From S015-6 sp964384945 (GTDB lineage Bacteria > Desulfobacterota > DSWW01): 64,000 bases of DNA. This document shows, piece by piece, positions 50,398-61,257 of this stretch. The translations under genes were made by a program, and so were the position numbers. The notes beneath the pieces were generated by a model, which made no database searches, had not been told where the DNA came from, and worked only from the letters and a program-made list of their open reading frames with translations. The first letter of the stretch is position 1; every line of letters starts with the position of its first letter. The DNA lies in the NCBI GenBank assembly GCA_964384945.1, contig CAYLMK010000004.1, positions 1-64,000 of the forward strand, read 5' to 3'.

Positions 50398-51060
50398 CTA
50401 CCCGTGGGGAGGCTCCCCGGCGAGGCCCAGCATATCCTTGCACACATCCACGGCCCGTGCGGCATCGGGCGCATAGCCGTCCGCGCCCGCCGCCTTCGCC
50501 TTTCGCGCGTCCAAGACGGCTCCTCCCACGAGCACCCCGACGCGTTTTCGAAGGCCCCTCTTGTCGAGGGCCAGGATCGTCTTCTCCAGCCAGGGGAGGC
50601 TCGTGGTCAGCAGGGCACTCATGGCCACGACCTGAACCTCGCCCTTCTCTGCCTCGGCCACGAAGGCCTCCGGGTCCACGTCGATGCCGAGATCCTTCAC
50701 CCGAAATCCGGCGCCACGAAGCATCATGGCCACGATGTTCTTGCCGATGTCGTGCTGATCGCTCTTCACGGTGCCGATCACCACCGAGCCGCGGGGCTTC
50801 ACGCCCGCCTCGGCGAGAAGAGGCTCCAGAAGCTCCATGCCCCTGTGGATGGCGTGGGCGGAAAGCATCACCTCGGGCAGGAAGAGAAGCCCGTCCGAAA
50901 AGTCCTTCCCTACCTTGTCCAGGGATGCGATCAGCCCCTGGTTCAGCAGGCGGACCGGGTCGGTTCCGTTCGCAAGAAGGCCCCGGGCGATCTCGACCAC
51001 CTTGCGGTCATCGCCCTCGTAGACGGCCTGGTGCATGAGATCAAAGGCCTGCACGCGCAC
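50398..51060 (-). CDS. Corrinoid-binding protein of a methyltransferase system (MtbC/MtaC type)
   Basis: Predicted 220-residue protein. An N-terminal helical cap domain (ALVEGDDRKVVEIARGLL-like YEGDDRKVVEIARGLLANG, then FLPEVMLSAHAIHRGMELL) precedes the B12 domain with the cobalt-ligand motif SDQHDIGKNIVAMMLRGAGF near 105 and VGVLVGGAVLDARKAKAAGA near 178. It carries methyl groups between a substrate methyltransferase and tetrahydrofolate or CoM-like acceptors. No substrate methyltransferase is adjacent, so its methyl donor is unknown. GTG 51060 follows AGAGG. It lies upstream of the hdr-met operon, consistent with methyl-THF metabolism. Confidence 0.9.
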   Translation of the reverse strand: MRVQAFDLMHQAVYEGDDRKVVEIARGLLANGTDPVRLLNQGLIASLDKVGKDFSDGLLFLPEVMLSAHAIHRGMELLEPLLAEAGVKPRGSVVIGTVKSDQHDIGKNIVAMMLRGAGFRVKDLGIDVDPEAFVAEAEKGEVQVVAMSALLTTSLPWLEKTILALDKRGLRKRVGVLVGGAVLDARKAKAAGADGYAPDAARAVDVCKDMLGLAGEPPHG

Positions 51061-51211
51061 ACATCCTCTTCGCAGTCCTTCCGGTCAGCCCCAAGAGGCA
51101 ACTGCCACCAAGTCACGAAATATTGATTTTATAGAATAGGGCGCAGGAAATAAACCGGGTGGGCGGAAATCGCCTCAGGCCAACCTCGGTTCGCGGCCGC
51201 CTTCTCCTTCC

Positions 51212-51907
51212 TCAAGGCAGACGGTAACAGAGCCGGAGTTCCATCCTGCCGACCAAATCTCCCTGGGGGGAATACCGCTCCAGGGTTCCGATCTCGATGA
51301 ACGACCCCGTGATGCCCCGGAAATCGCCGGATCCTCCGACGATCCGCCCCCGTCCGCCCGGCAGAGGCCCCAGGGTGTTCACGTTCGTCCAGCTTCCGGA
51401 CCAGGTATTGCCCGAGATCATGACGGGGAGGGCTACGGTCTTCACGAGCTTCCAGTTGTTCTCCGTCTGGTACAGGTGGATGCTGCCCCTTCCGGGAAGG
51501 ATGAGCGACCAGTACGTGTCGGTCATGATCCGCCCCCGAAGCAGGCTGCTCTGGCGGCTGACGGTCTCAAGTTCCGTGGCGAATCCGATTACGCGGCCGT
51601 CGCCGTCTAGGATCTTGGTGATGATCGCCAGACCGCTCTCGAGGCTGGACTCGCCGAGGAGGGGCATTCCGGCGGGAAAGGGCCTGAACGGGAAGGCGCC
51701 GCCGTGGGTGGCGGCCACGACGCTCTCCGGGATGTCCAGGAAGAAGGAGATCCTCTCCCCCTCGCAGGAGACGCCGAAGTCGGCGAGCACCCGGTCGGTC
51801 CTGAACGTGTGGGGATAGGGGAAAAGGTAAACCGAAAGGGAAACCAGAAGCGCTCCAGAGACCATTCCGGCCAGGCAGAAAAGGGCGACCTTGATCCTGC
51901 TTCCCAT
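51212..51907 (-). CDS. Exported barrel-like protein, paralogue 1 (dirigent/allene-oxide-cyclase-like pattern)
   Basis: Predicted 231-residue protein with an N-terminal membrane anchor or signal (VALFCLAGMVSGALLVSLSV). The rest is beta-rich. It shares its full plan with the next gene: THGGxFPxxxFPxG near 68, VIGFATELE near 105, ILPGRGSIHLY near 136, GGRGRIVGGSGDFRGITGSF near 185 and GRMELRL at the end. The GGxGDFxGxxGxF pattern recalls dirigent/AOC-type eight-stranded barrels that bind small hydrophobic molecules; this is a pattern-level resemblance. Starts 6 bp after its paralogue. Confidence 0.7.
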   Translation of the reverse strand: MGSRIKVALFCLAGMVSGALLVSLSVYLFPYPHTFRTDRVLADFGVSCEGERISFFLDIPESVVAATHGGAFPFRPFPAGMPLLGESSLESGLAIITKILDGDGRVIGFATELETVSRQSSLLRGRIMTDTYWSLILPGRGSIHLYQTENNWKLVKTVALPVMISGNTWSGSWTNVNTLGPLPGGRGRIVGGSGDFRGITGSFIEIGTLERYSPQGDLVGRMELRLCYRLP

Positions 51908-51913
51908 CTTTCA

Positions 51914-52594
51914 TCACTCCCGGTTGAGACGAAGCTCGAGGGCGCCCACGAGCACCCCCTCGGGAAGGAAGCCGGTGAGGCGGACCACTTCTACGAAATT
52001 CCCTTTCGCTCCCTCGAAATCGTGCGTTCCTCCCAGGACGAGCCCCCGGCCGCCCGGCCCAGGCCCGGATGTGGTCTGCACGGTCCAGTCGCCCGTCCAC
52101 GCCCTACCCGAGGCCAGCGCGGGTCCGATCACCTTCGGTCCGAGTTCGCCGGATCGCTCCCGTTCGTGGAGATACAGGGTGCCCCTGCCCGGGATGACGA
52201 CGACCCAGTCGGTGCTCCATTCGAGGTCGTCCTGCAAAACGTTCCCCTCGGGATGCACCTCGAGCTCGGCCGCAAAGCCGATCACATCGCCTCTCCGGTC
52301 TCGCACCTTTGTAAGGATCCCGAGCCCGCCCCGCACCCCCGGCTCTTCCAGCCGCGCGATGCCCTGCGGGAAGAGGCCCAGCGGAAAGCCTCCTCCGTGC
52401 GTGACGGCAACCCCGTCCTTCGTAAGGTCGATGTAGAACGACTCCACGAGTCTTCCGTCCGGGGACCGCGTCACGCCCGGCTCCGCAGCGGGCAAGCCCG
52501 CGGGCGGCAGTTTGGACAGGAGGAAGGCCATGCCGGCAGCACCGGCGACTAGGCCCAGAAGATAGACCTTGGTTCGGATAGAGAACCTCTTCAT
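51914..52594 (-). CDS. Exported barrel-like protein, paralogue 2
   Basis: Predicted 226-residue protein with an N-terminal hydrophobic segment (VYLLGLVAGAAGMAFLLSKL). THGGGFPLGLFPQG near 68, VIGFAAELEV near 104, VIPGRGTLYLHE near 135, SGRAWTGDWTVQTTSGPGPG near 160 and GGTHDFEGAKGNFVEV near 187 align with the preceding entry. ATG 52594 follows GGAGGC. It is the middle gene of a three-gene operon started by the amidohydrolase, and the duplication suggests two related ligands or a heteromer. Confidence 0.7.
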   Translation of the reverse strand: MKRFSIRTKVYLLGLVAGAAGMAFLLSKLPPAGLPAAEPGVTRSPDGRLVESFYIDLTKDGVAVTHGGGFPLGLFPQGIARLEEPGVRGGLGILTKVRDRRGDVIGFAAELEVHPEGNVLQDDLEWSTDWVVVIPGRGTLYLHERERSGELGPKVIGPALASGRAWTGDWTVQTTSGPGPGGRGLVLGGTHDFEGAKGNFVEVVRLTGFLPEGVLVGALELRLNRE

Positions 52595-52622
52595 GCCTCC
52601 GTTCCTCCCGGCAGGGAAACCT

Positions 52623-53489
52623 TCAGGGAAGCAGATCCTCCCGCCCGACAAAGCGCAGGGCGTTGCCGCCCATGAGATTGGACCTCTCCTCCTCGGTGAA
52701 CCCGAAGCCCTCCACGCAATCCACCCACCAGCTCTGGGGCTGGACAGGGAAGTCGGTTCCGAACATCGCCTTGCCCGCAAGCTTCAGCTGCTTCACGAGG
52801 CCCAGCGTGTTCAGGATTCCCTCCCGCGTCATCGGCATGGGTGCCGAGGTGTCCGTGTAGACGTTCGCGTGGTTCGCCAGGCACATCATGAGATCGAGGG
52901 CATCCGGGAGAAAGGGGTACTTGCCGAAGTGGCATATCTGGATCTTCAGGTCCGGCAGGTCGTGTGCCAGCTCGTCGATGGGCCCGATGTCGCAGAACTT
53001 GAGCCGGCAACCGGAAAACGGGATCGGCTGGATGTGAAAGGCCACAGGAATGCCCATCTCGATACACGTTTCGTAGATGGGATAGAGCGTCCTGTTGTCG
53101 GGCACGAACTCCATGGCCACGGGATGAAGCTTGAGCCCCCGGAGCCCCATATCGTAAGCGTCCTTCAGCATCGCCAACGCCTCGTTCACGCCTCTTCGGA
53201 CCGGGTTTATACCGGCGTAGCCGCAAATGAACCGATCAGGGTGTCTCCGAATCGTCTCGGCGATGTACTCGTTCGGGATATCGAGGCCCGCTTCCTTCAG
53301 GTCGTATGCCTGCAGGACGGCATACTGGACCCCTGCATTGTCCATCTGTTCCAGAAGCACCTCCGGCGTCGGCATCCCGCAGTCCCAGGCAAGGAGTTCG
53401 CCCACCGCTCTCAGGAACTCGGGAGAAACCATGCTTTCGTCTGCGAACACGTGACAGTGGACATCCACCATCGGCACGGACTTCTTCAT
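52623..53489 (-). CDS. Amidohydrolase-2 family metal-dependent hydrolase/decarboxylase
   Basis: Predicted 288-residue TIM-barrel protein. MVDVHCHVF near residue 8 gives the HxH metal site, LRGLKLHPVAMEF near 130 and AFHIQPIPF near 167 further ligands, and FGTDFPVQP near 250 the catalytic Asp. Family members include aromatic-acid decarboxylases of the ACMSD type and lactone hydrolases. ATG 53489 follows AGAGG and lies 47 bp downstream of a sigma54 promoter. First gene of the operon with the two barrel-like proteins. Confidence 0.88.
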   Translation of the reverse strand: MKKSVPMVDVHCHVFADESMVSPEFLRAVGELLAWDCGMPTPEVLLEQMDNAGVQYAVLQAYDLKEAGLDIPNEYIAETIRRHPDRFICGYAGINPVRRGVNEALAMLKDAYDMGLRGLKLHPVAMEFVPDNRTLYPIYETCIEMGIPVAFHIQPIPFSGCRLKFCDIGPIDELAHDLPDLKIQICHFGKYPFLPDALDLMMCLANHANVYTDTSAPMPMTREGILNTLGLVKQLKLAGKAMFGTDFPVQPQSWWVDCVEGFGFTEEERSNLMGGNALRFVGREDLLP

Positions 53490-53535
53490 CACGGGACCTC
53501 TTGTCTTCCTTGGTTGCGGCTGCCAGAGGCGTGAA

Positions 53536-53551
53536 TCAAGAAACGTGCCAA
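53536..53551 (-). promoter_or_regulatory. Sigma54 promoter of the amidohydrolase operon
   Basis: On the minus strand TTGGCACG (53551-53544), 4 bases, TTGA (53539-53536). It follows the sigma54 consensus TGGCACG-N4-TTGC with a single departure (A for C in the -12 box). The same variant occurs in the promoter at 56045. Confidence 0.72.
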
Positions 53552-53656
53552 GGTCCGGCCAGGCCCGGGGCAAGGCCCAAGGGGCAAGAAAATGATTCAC
53601 AATCGCCCGAAGGTCCTTTGGATTCGTGCAGGGACGGGCCGAATAGGACCCGCTTT

Positions 53657-53680
53657 ATTTGACGGTAATGCGAAATATCG
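53657..53680 (-). promoter_or_regulatory. Upstream activator site 1 (24 bp)
   Basis: This 24-bp stretch matches, in inverted orientation, 55915-55938 at 21 of 24 positions, with GCGAAATATCG fully identical and an ATTT/AAAT dyad. It ends 106 bp before the sigma54 promoter at 53550 and lies in the leader of the activator gene, so it may also allow autoregulation. Confidence 0.7.
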
Positions 53681-53771
53681 AGGAGGCTTGCCGCCGAAGG
53701 GCCTGCATGGTATGGAAAGGGGCTCGGCCGCAAAGAGAAGGCCGATTCCGACCCGCTGGGAGGCATGCGCC

Positions 53772-55871
<2,100 letters not shown>

Positions 55872-55914
55872 CGCCGGGCCGTCCGTCCGGTCGGGCCTGT
55901 CTCCGGCCTTTCTG

Positions 55915-55938
55915 CGATATTTCGCGTTCCCGTAAAAT
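55915..55938 (+). promoter_or_regulatory. Upstream activator site 2 (24 bp)
   Basis: Inverted near-copy of 53657-53680 (21 of 24 identical). It ends 107 bp before the sigma54 promoter at 56046 and has the same orientation relative to that promoter as site 1 has to its own. It begins 43 bp after the activator gene stop. Confidence 0.7.
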
Positions 55939-56044
55939 GTCGAGGACGGGGCGCCCCCGACCCACGTGCCCTCCGGTCCCTCCTCACGGGTGATTCGCTA
56001 TTCAAAACAAAGGTTTGACAACACCTCCGGCAGCTTTACGCGCC

Positions 56045-56060
56045 TTGGCACGATGTTTGA
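56045..56060 (+). promoter_or_regulatory. Sigma54 promoter of the ABM-DUF1302-DUF1329 operon
   Basis: TTGGCACG (56045-56052), ATGT, TTGA (56057-56060): -24 box perfect, -12 box with A in place of C, spacing correct. It lies 102 bp upstream of GTG 56162. The rest of the 290-bp gap 55872-56161 holds activator site 2 and no gene. Confidence 0.72.
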
Positions 56061-56161
56061 GAAAGATTTCTATGATCTGAGGGGAGACGCATGCTCGGAA
56101 GTGAAATCAAGAGACCGGCAGGTTCGCTTCCCCACCTCCTGTCCAAAAGGGGCCGGTTGCC

Positions 56162-56485
56162 GTGGTCGTGACCACGATAAGCTTAGAAGCCCTTCCCGGC
56201 AAACACAAAGAACTCGCACAGACTCTGAGCGCCCTGATGGGCCCCACCCGTACAAGCCAGGGATGTCTGGACTGCCGACTGTACGAGGACACGGAAACCC
56301 GGCGGACCGTGTGCATGGTTACGGAGTGGAGATCCGAGGCGGATTTTGAGAGGTACCGGGCATCCGACACGGGCGGGGTTCTCCTGGGCGCCGTCCAGGC
56401 GCTCTGCGAGGGGGCACACCTGACCCTGAGCAGAATCTCGTCGAGAGAGAAGGCGGAGATCAGCACGTCCGGAAGCCGCCCGTGA
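56162..56485 (+). CDS. ABM-domain (YgiN-like) putative quinol monooxygenase
   Basis: Predicted 107-residue dimeric alpha-beta barrel protein: VTTISLEALPGKHKELAQTL at the start, GCLDCRLYEDTETRRTVCMV near 34 and TEWRSEADFERYRAS near 54 follow the antibiotic-biosynthesis-monooxygenase pattern. Members oxidise polyphenols and quinols without cofactors, or act as sensors. GTG 56162 has AAGGGG upstream; GTG 56168 is an alternative. First gene after the sigma54 promoter. Confidence 0.78.
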   Translation: MVVTTISLEALPGKHKELAQTLSALMGPTRTSQGCLDCRLYEDTETRRTVCMVTEWRSEADFERYRASDTGGVLLGAVQALCEGAHLTLSRISSREKAEISTSGSRP

Positions 56486-56543
56486 GGGGAGGTCCCCGGA
56501 AGTCCTGTTTCTTGCGGTGCAGAAGCCAGCGGGGGGGGAAGTA

Positions 56544-58169
56544 ATGAAAAAAAACATCTGGAGACTCGTTTGCCTTCCTGTAGCGGGCCTTCTTTGGTTG
56601 CTCTTCCCGATACAGACCGGGGCCTTGTTCCTGGACGACAACCAGACCCTGGAGGTGGTGGCGAGGCTGCAGACGCGGACATCCTTGCGCCTCCAGGATT
56701 CGGAAGGATTCACTTCTCCGAGCGTATCCGTGGGCAACCTGGTGCAGTGGCGTAACCTCGCCATGCTCGAAATCGATCACGATCTTGGCGAACTGACGCA
56801 GACGCTCGACGTCCTGTATCCCCTGGAGGCCTTGGACATTCGCTCGAGGTATCGCCTGGTGGGCCGATTTCTGTACGAGGCCGTCTACAACGTCGGTCCA
56901 CAGGCCTTTCAGGATACCCGCGAGGCGGACAAGGAGAACATCGACAGTTTCAAGGAGAGCTACGATCTGTGGGAATGCTACGCCGACTTCTCCAGGGGCC
57001 CGGCCTTCCTGAGGCTCGGAAGGCAGAACCTGGCCTGGGGCGAGACCGACATCTTCCGGCTTCTCGATTACATCAATCCGCTGGACAACACCTTCGGCGG
57101 CCCCTTCGAGGATCTGGACGACAGACGCATCCCGCTCTGGATGCTGCGGGGGAGCTACAACTTCGGCACCCTCGGTCCTGTCTCCACATTCTCGCTCGAG
57201 GGGTTCTGGGTACCCGGCGCCTGGGACGCACGGGTGGCGCCGCTTCCGCCCGGCGGCACTCCGTATGCGCCGCCCGCTCCCTCCTCTCCACTGGAGCTGC
57301 GGGTGCTCACACCGGACAAGACCATCTCCAGCAGTCGGTGGGGAGCGCGGCTCATGGGGGTTCTTGCAGGAGGGCTCCAGCTTTCGCTCGCCCACTACAG
57401 CACCTTCCTCGACACCCCTGCGATCCGCGTAGGCGTTACGCCCGGCCTTCCGATCCTCATGAACCCGGCCGACGCCTATCAGGAACTGAGCTTTCCGGAC
57501 GTGCAAGTCACGGGTGCTGCGATGAACTACTGGCAGCCGCAATTGGACGTGGTCCTCAGAGCCGAAGCGGCCTGGTTCTGGGATGAGCCCGTCTTCATCC
57601 CGGAGGAGAACCTCAAGCTTTCCGACACGACGATTCCGCTGCCTCCCGCCCTCGTTTCCCTGCTCTCCGGGCTCGCGGGCACGGACCTCGCCGCCCTCGG
57701 CCTTGACTCCATACCGCTCAACCCCACAGGCGGAACCATCCCGGAAAAGGACATCTTCCGGTACATGATCGGGTTCGACAAGCAGGTCTGGATTCGGCCG
57801 CTCAACGGAACCAGCATGTTCCTGGTCTCGATGCAGTACTTCGCCCAGTGGATCCAGGACTTCGATGCCCGGATTCGCCAGCCCCTCGTCCTCTATCCCG
57901 ATCCCGGCCAGTTCGCAGGGCTCAAAGAGTACGAAAGCGTCTTCACAGCACTGGTCAACACAACGTATCGGAACGGCACGATCATGCCGCAAATGGCCGT
58001 TGCCTACGACGTGCGCGGGGCGTGGCTCGTCGCAACCTCGGCCAGCTACATCCTGGAGCCTTTCCGGTTCGGCGTCGCGTACAGCGCAATTATGGGGAAC
58101 TTCACGAATTTCGGTGCCTTTCGAGACCGGGACCAGATCACCTTCACCCTAACTTACCTGCTCAACTAG
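56544..58169 (+). CDS. DUF1302 outer-membrane protein
   Basis: Predicted 541-residue protein with a signal peptide (LVCLPVAGLLWLLFPIQTGA). The mature part is rich in alternating beta-strands and holds AFLRLGRQNLAWGETDIFRL near 156 and DYINPLDNTFG near 178, the DUF1302 signature, and ends with aromatic-rich strands (ITFTLTYLLN), as expected for an outer-membrane barrel. DUF1302 and DUF1329 proteins occur as pairs in bacteria that degrade steroids or other hydrophobic compounds. ATG 56544 is preceded by GGGGGAAGTA. Confidence 0.88.
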   Translation: MKKNIWRLVCLPVAGLLWLLFPIQTGALFLDDNQTLEVVARLQTRTSLRLQDSEGFTSPSVSVGNLVQWRNLAMLEIDHDLGELTQTLDVLYPLEALDIRSRYRLVGRFLYEAVYNVGPQAFQDTREADKENIDSFKESYDLWECYADFSRGPAFLRLGRQNLAWGETDIFRLLDYINPLDNTFGGPFEDLDDRRIPLWMLRGSYNFGTLGPVSTFSLEGFWVPGAWDARVAPLPPGGTPYAPPAPSSPLELRVLTPDKTISSSRWGARLMGVLAGGLQLSLAHYSTFLDTPAIRVGVTPGLPILMNPADAYQELSFPDVQVTGAAMNYWQPQLDVVLRAEAAWFWDEPVFIPEENLKLSDTTIPLPPALVSLLSGLAGTDLAALGLDSIPLNPTGGTIPEKDIFRYMIGFDKQVWIRPLNGTSMFLVSMQYFAQWIQDFDARIRQPLVLYPDPGQFAGLKEYESVFTALVNTTYRNGTIMPQMAVAYDVRGAWLVATSASYILEPFRFGVAYSAIMGNFTNFGAFRDRDQITFTLTYLLN

Positions 58170-58191
58170 CTCGGGAATGGGAGGCGACCCC

Positions 58192-59499
58192 ATGCGAAGC
58201 ACAACACCCTCGGGCATCCTTGCAGCGGCTGCCTGGCTGACCCTTTTCCTTGCCGGCCCCGCCCCGGCAGACGTGGCGCCCGGGGACCTCATCGATGCAA
58301 CGAATTGGCAGAAGGCCGAAGGGCTCCTGCCCGAGCCGGTCCTGAACTGGGTGAAGAAGGGCGACGTACTCCATGTCGGAAAGCTCACGTACGATCCGTC
58401 GAAATTCTTTCCCCCGGCAGGCCTTCGCTCCCTTGAGTCGAACAAGGGAAGATTCGACCTGGACGCGGACGGCGTTGTGGTGGATTCGGAGACGGGCAAG
58501 GCCCCGGCCTTCATCGACGGGTTTCCTTTTCCGGAAATCGATCCCAAGGACCCGCGTGCGGGCGAAAAGATCATGTATAACAAGTTCTATTATCAGTACG
58601 CCTGCGGGAACATGAAGGTCGGCGCACAGATGGCGAAATGGATCGGCCGAAATACCGGCTACGAGCGGGAGATATCGTTCGAATCCCTCTCCTACCCGAA
58701 GGACGGTTACGAGGGGGCGCAGAACCACAAGAATCCGGATAACCTGGAGACCTACATCATCTTCCGCATGCTCGCGCCCGTCGACGTCCGGGGCACGAAC
58801 GTACTCACCTGGCGATTCCGGGACGCCCGCCAGGACCACACCTTCACATACGTCCCGGCCATCCGAAGGGTCCGACGCATGAGCCCGGCAAACCGGTCCG
58901 ACGCCTTCCTCGGGTCGGACTTCTGCGTGGACGACGCATGGGGATACGGCGGAAAGGTCAACGCCTTCGAATGGAAGCTGCTCGGCGTCCGGGAGCAGCT
59001 CGTTCCCTTCCGGGCCTCGACTCCCCTGCGTATCGTCCAGAACCCGAAGGGGGAATGGGTGTCCGAGAAGGTGCAGCCCGGCGAGGAGAACGTCTACGGA
59101 TGGGAAAAGGACGGATACGGGGGCGCGCCCTGGTTTCCCACCAACATCATCTGGGTCAAGCGGCCGGTCTACGCCCTGGAGATCAAGGCCAAGGACCCGT
59201 ACTACAATTACGGCCTCCAGTACCTTTGGATCGACGCGGAGTTCTTCCAGCCCACCTTCAAGGAGATCCACAACCGGGCCGGGGAGTACTGGAAGGTGGA
59301 GTGGCAGATCCAGACCGGCAACGAAAACGCGGACGGCAGCATCCGGATCGTGGGCCTGGCCGACATGATCGCCGTGGACGACCGGAGCGATCATGCGACG
59401 GTCATCGTGTCTCACGACCCGAAGTGCCTGGTTCGGTTCTTCGCCGTCCTGGACGAGAACGACTTTTCCCTGGCCGGTTTCCAGAAACTCTGCAGGTAG
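58192..59499 (+). CDS. DUF1329 periplasmic protein
   Basis: Predicted 435-residue exported protein (signal ILAAAAWLTLFLAGPAPADV). The LolA-like fold signature is seen in SFESLSYPKDGYEGAQNHKN, TWRFRDARQDHTFTYVPAIR followed by RVRRMSPANRSDAFLGSDFC near 220, and GWEKDGYGGAPWFPTN near 300. DUF1329 proteins probably shuttle hydrophobic molecules between membranes. ATG 58192 follows GGGAGGCG. It begins 22 bp after the DUF1302 stop; the pair is the standard one. Confidence 0.9.
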   Translation: MRSTTPSGILAAAAWLTLFLAGPAPADVAPGDLIDATNWQKAEGLLPEPVLNWVKKGDVLHVGKLTYDPSKFFPPAGLRSLESNKGRFDLDADGVVVDSETGKAPAFIDGFPFPEIDPKDPRAGEKIMYNKFYYQYACGNMKVGAQMAKWIGRNTGYEREISFESLSYPKDGYEGAQNHKNPDNLETYIIFRMLAPVDVRGTNVLTWRFRDARQDHTFTYVPAIRRVRRMSPANRSDAFLGSDFCVDDAWGYGGKVNAFEWKLLGVREQLVPFRASTPLRIVQNPKGEWVSEKVQPGEENVYGWEKDGYGGAPWFPTNIIWVKRPVYALEIKAKDPYYNYGLQYLWIDAEFFQPTFKEIHNRAGEYWKVEWQIQTGNENADGSIRIVGLADMIAVDDRSDHATVIVSHDPKCLVRFFAVLDENDFSLAGFQKLCR

Positions 59500-59574
59500 G
59501 GCGTGCGGCTGTTTAGAAGGCGCAGAGGGCCTTTCAACCGCCTCCTCGAGGACAACCCGAGTGGAGGAGTGCGC

Positions 59575-59920
59575 TTGGAACCGTTCAAAGACAAAGTGGC
59601 CATCGTGACGGGGGGCCTACGGGGTGAAGGTGAGCGTGGTCTGCCCGGGCATGATCGACACGGCCATCTTCGAGACCAGCGTCATGGTCGGCAATGCGGA
59701 CCGGGAGAAGTTTCACGCCAGGGCCCGTTCCAGGTTCAGGCCCATGAACGCGGACAAGGTCGGCCTTGCGATTCTTGAGGGAACGGCCCGGAACCGGGCG
59801 ATCATCCTCTTCCCCGTCCGGGCTCGGGTTCTCTCGCGCCTCTACCGGATCCGGCCCGCGCTGCTGAATCCCCTGTTCCGGGGACTCATGCAAGGACTCC
59901 GGCAGGCCTCTGCGGGCTAG
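59575..59920 (+). pseudogene. Short-chain dehydrogenase broken by an internal deletion
   Basis: TTG 59575, behind GGAGGAG, encodes LEPFKDKVAIVTGG, the start of a classical SDR including the first part of the TGxxxGxG site. The sequence then jumps, in another frame, to AYGVKVSVVCPGMIDTAIFE, which is the C-terminal third of the same family, and continues to RGLMQGLRQASAG. About 150 residues with the Ser-Tyr-Lys catalytic centre are missing. The clean junction suggests one deletion of roughly 450 bp. It may once have been part of the sigma54 operon. Confidence 0.78.
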
Positions 59921-59944
59921 CACCCGGGGAATCTCGCTGCGAGT

Positions 59945-60973
59945 TCAGCCGGCAAGCGCGAGCACGCGGGCCGGGTTGGCCCTAGCGATGGTGTTGACGG
60001 CCTCATCGCTCATACCCTTCTGCCGCATGAGGGGCAACACGTTCTCGATGAGGTAGGCATAGCCTTCGCCTCCGTATCGGGTCAGGTGGTGCTTGGTGCA
60101 GATGTCCTGGGAAACCAGGAGCCTTTCCAGGTACCCCGCCTCGATCAAATCCAGAATCCGGTCGACCCGCACGGCGTCGTTGGGCATGTCGATCGGGGCC
60201 AGGGGATAGAAGCTCGACTCCTGCCCGAAGAGGTCGAACTCGAGGTAGCATCCCGTCCTGGCCAGCCGGATCATGGACTCCGCGTCGAAGAGCGTCCGGT
60301 CGATGTGGCACATCACGGTCCTGGCGGGGTCTCCTCCCTCCTCGGCGACGATACGCATCGCCTCGAAGGGCGCCTTGCCGTCTCGGCCCGGATGAATGCT
60401 CAGCGAAGCCCCGGAGCGGCGCTGCGCCCGAACGGCCGCCCTGAGGACCTTCTCTTCGTTATCGTACACCGGCCAGCTCAGGCCGATCTCCCCGATGATC
60501 CCTGCCCGGATGCCCGTCTCTCCGATCCCTTCTCCGATCTCGCGCAAAATCCTCTCCTCGATCTCTTGCCCGCTCATGCCGGCCAGCTCCGGCGGATGGT
60601 ATTCGACTTGATAGAACCCGCTTCCGGCGACGATGTGGACCGCGGTCCGTCGAGACACCCTTGCCAGGGCCTCGGGATCCGGGTTCATTCCGTGGACGCT
60701 CTGTTCCACGATGGTGCCGCCTCCGGCTTCCCTGAATCGCCTCATCTCGTCGACCGCAGCCTCCTCGTCGTCCAGGAAGAGGTTCTCCGGGTTCGATATC
60801 CAGTTCCGGCGCAGCACCCCGAGGTCCTCCATCCGAATCGGTTCCCCCTTCAGGTCGCGCAGGTTGGGCGGCAGGAGGTTGACGAACAGGTGCTCGTGGG
60901 GCTGGACATGACCGAGCTCGGCGGGCTCGATCGGCCCCAGGACGGTCTGAACCTTGCCGGCGAGAACGGACAT
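59945..60973 (-). CDS. Phosphotriesterase-family metal-dependent hydrolase
   Basis: Predicted 342-residue TIM barrel. VQPHEHLFVN near residue 23 has the HxH site, IIGEIGLSWPV near 158 carries a glutamate at the position of the bridging ligand (a carboxylated lysine in classical phosphotriesterase), SIHPGRDGKAPFEAM near 190 and VMCHIDRTLFD near 215 give further His ligands, and LVSQDICTKHHLTRYGG near 285 the Asp. Many such proteins are lactonases. ATG 60973 follows AAAGGAGG. The 284-bp gap to the next gene shows nothing else. Confidence 0.88.
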   Translation of the reverse strand: MSVLAGKVQTVLGPIEPAELGHVQPHEHLFVNLLPPNLRDLKGEPIRMEDLGVLRRNWISNPENLFLDDEEAAVDEMRRFREAGGGTIVEQSVHGMNPDPEALARVSRRTAVHIVAGSGFYQVEYHPPELAGMSGQEIEERILREIGEGIGETGIRAGIIGEIGLSWPVYDNEEKVLRAAVRAQRRSGASLSIHPGRDGKAPFEAMRIVAEEGGDPARTVMCHIDRTLFDAESMIRLARTGCYLEFDLFGQESSFYPLAPIDMPNDAVRVDRILDLIEAGYLERLLVSQDICTKHHLTRYGGEGYAYLIENVLPLMRQKGMSDEAVNTIARANPARVLALAG

Positions 60974-61257
60974 GACAAACCTCCTTTCCATCGGCGGCCG
61001 CGAGCCGTGCCGCGCCATAGATTTGGACTTTTCCACAGATTCATACATGCTTTTCCGGAGAATGGCCAGGCCCGGGGGCCGCTGGGATAGAGGCTCGCAC
61101 CCACGGCGTCCCCAGAGGCCGCGCGAAATCCGTAAGCCGCCCGGTCGCGAATTCCGTATTGGATTCAAACCGTTTCGTGATTTGGGTGGATCCTCCGGCG
61201 ATCTTCCGGCTTCTAACGAGGCATGAGAGCCCCTTTCAAACCGGACAAAGGCCTACC

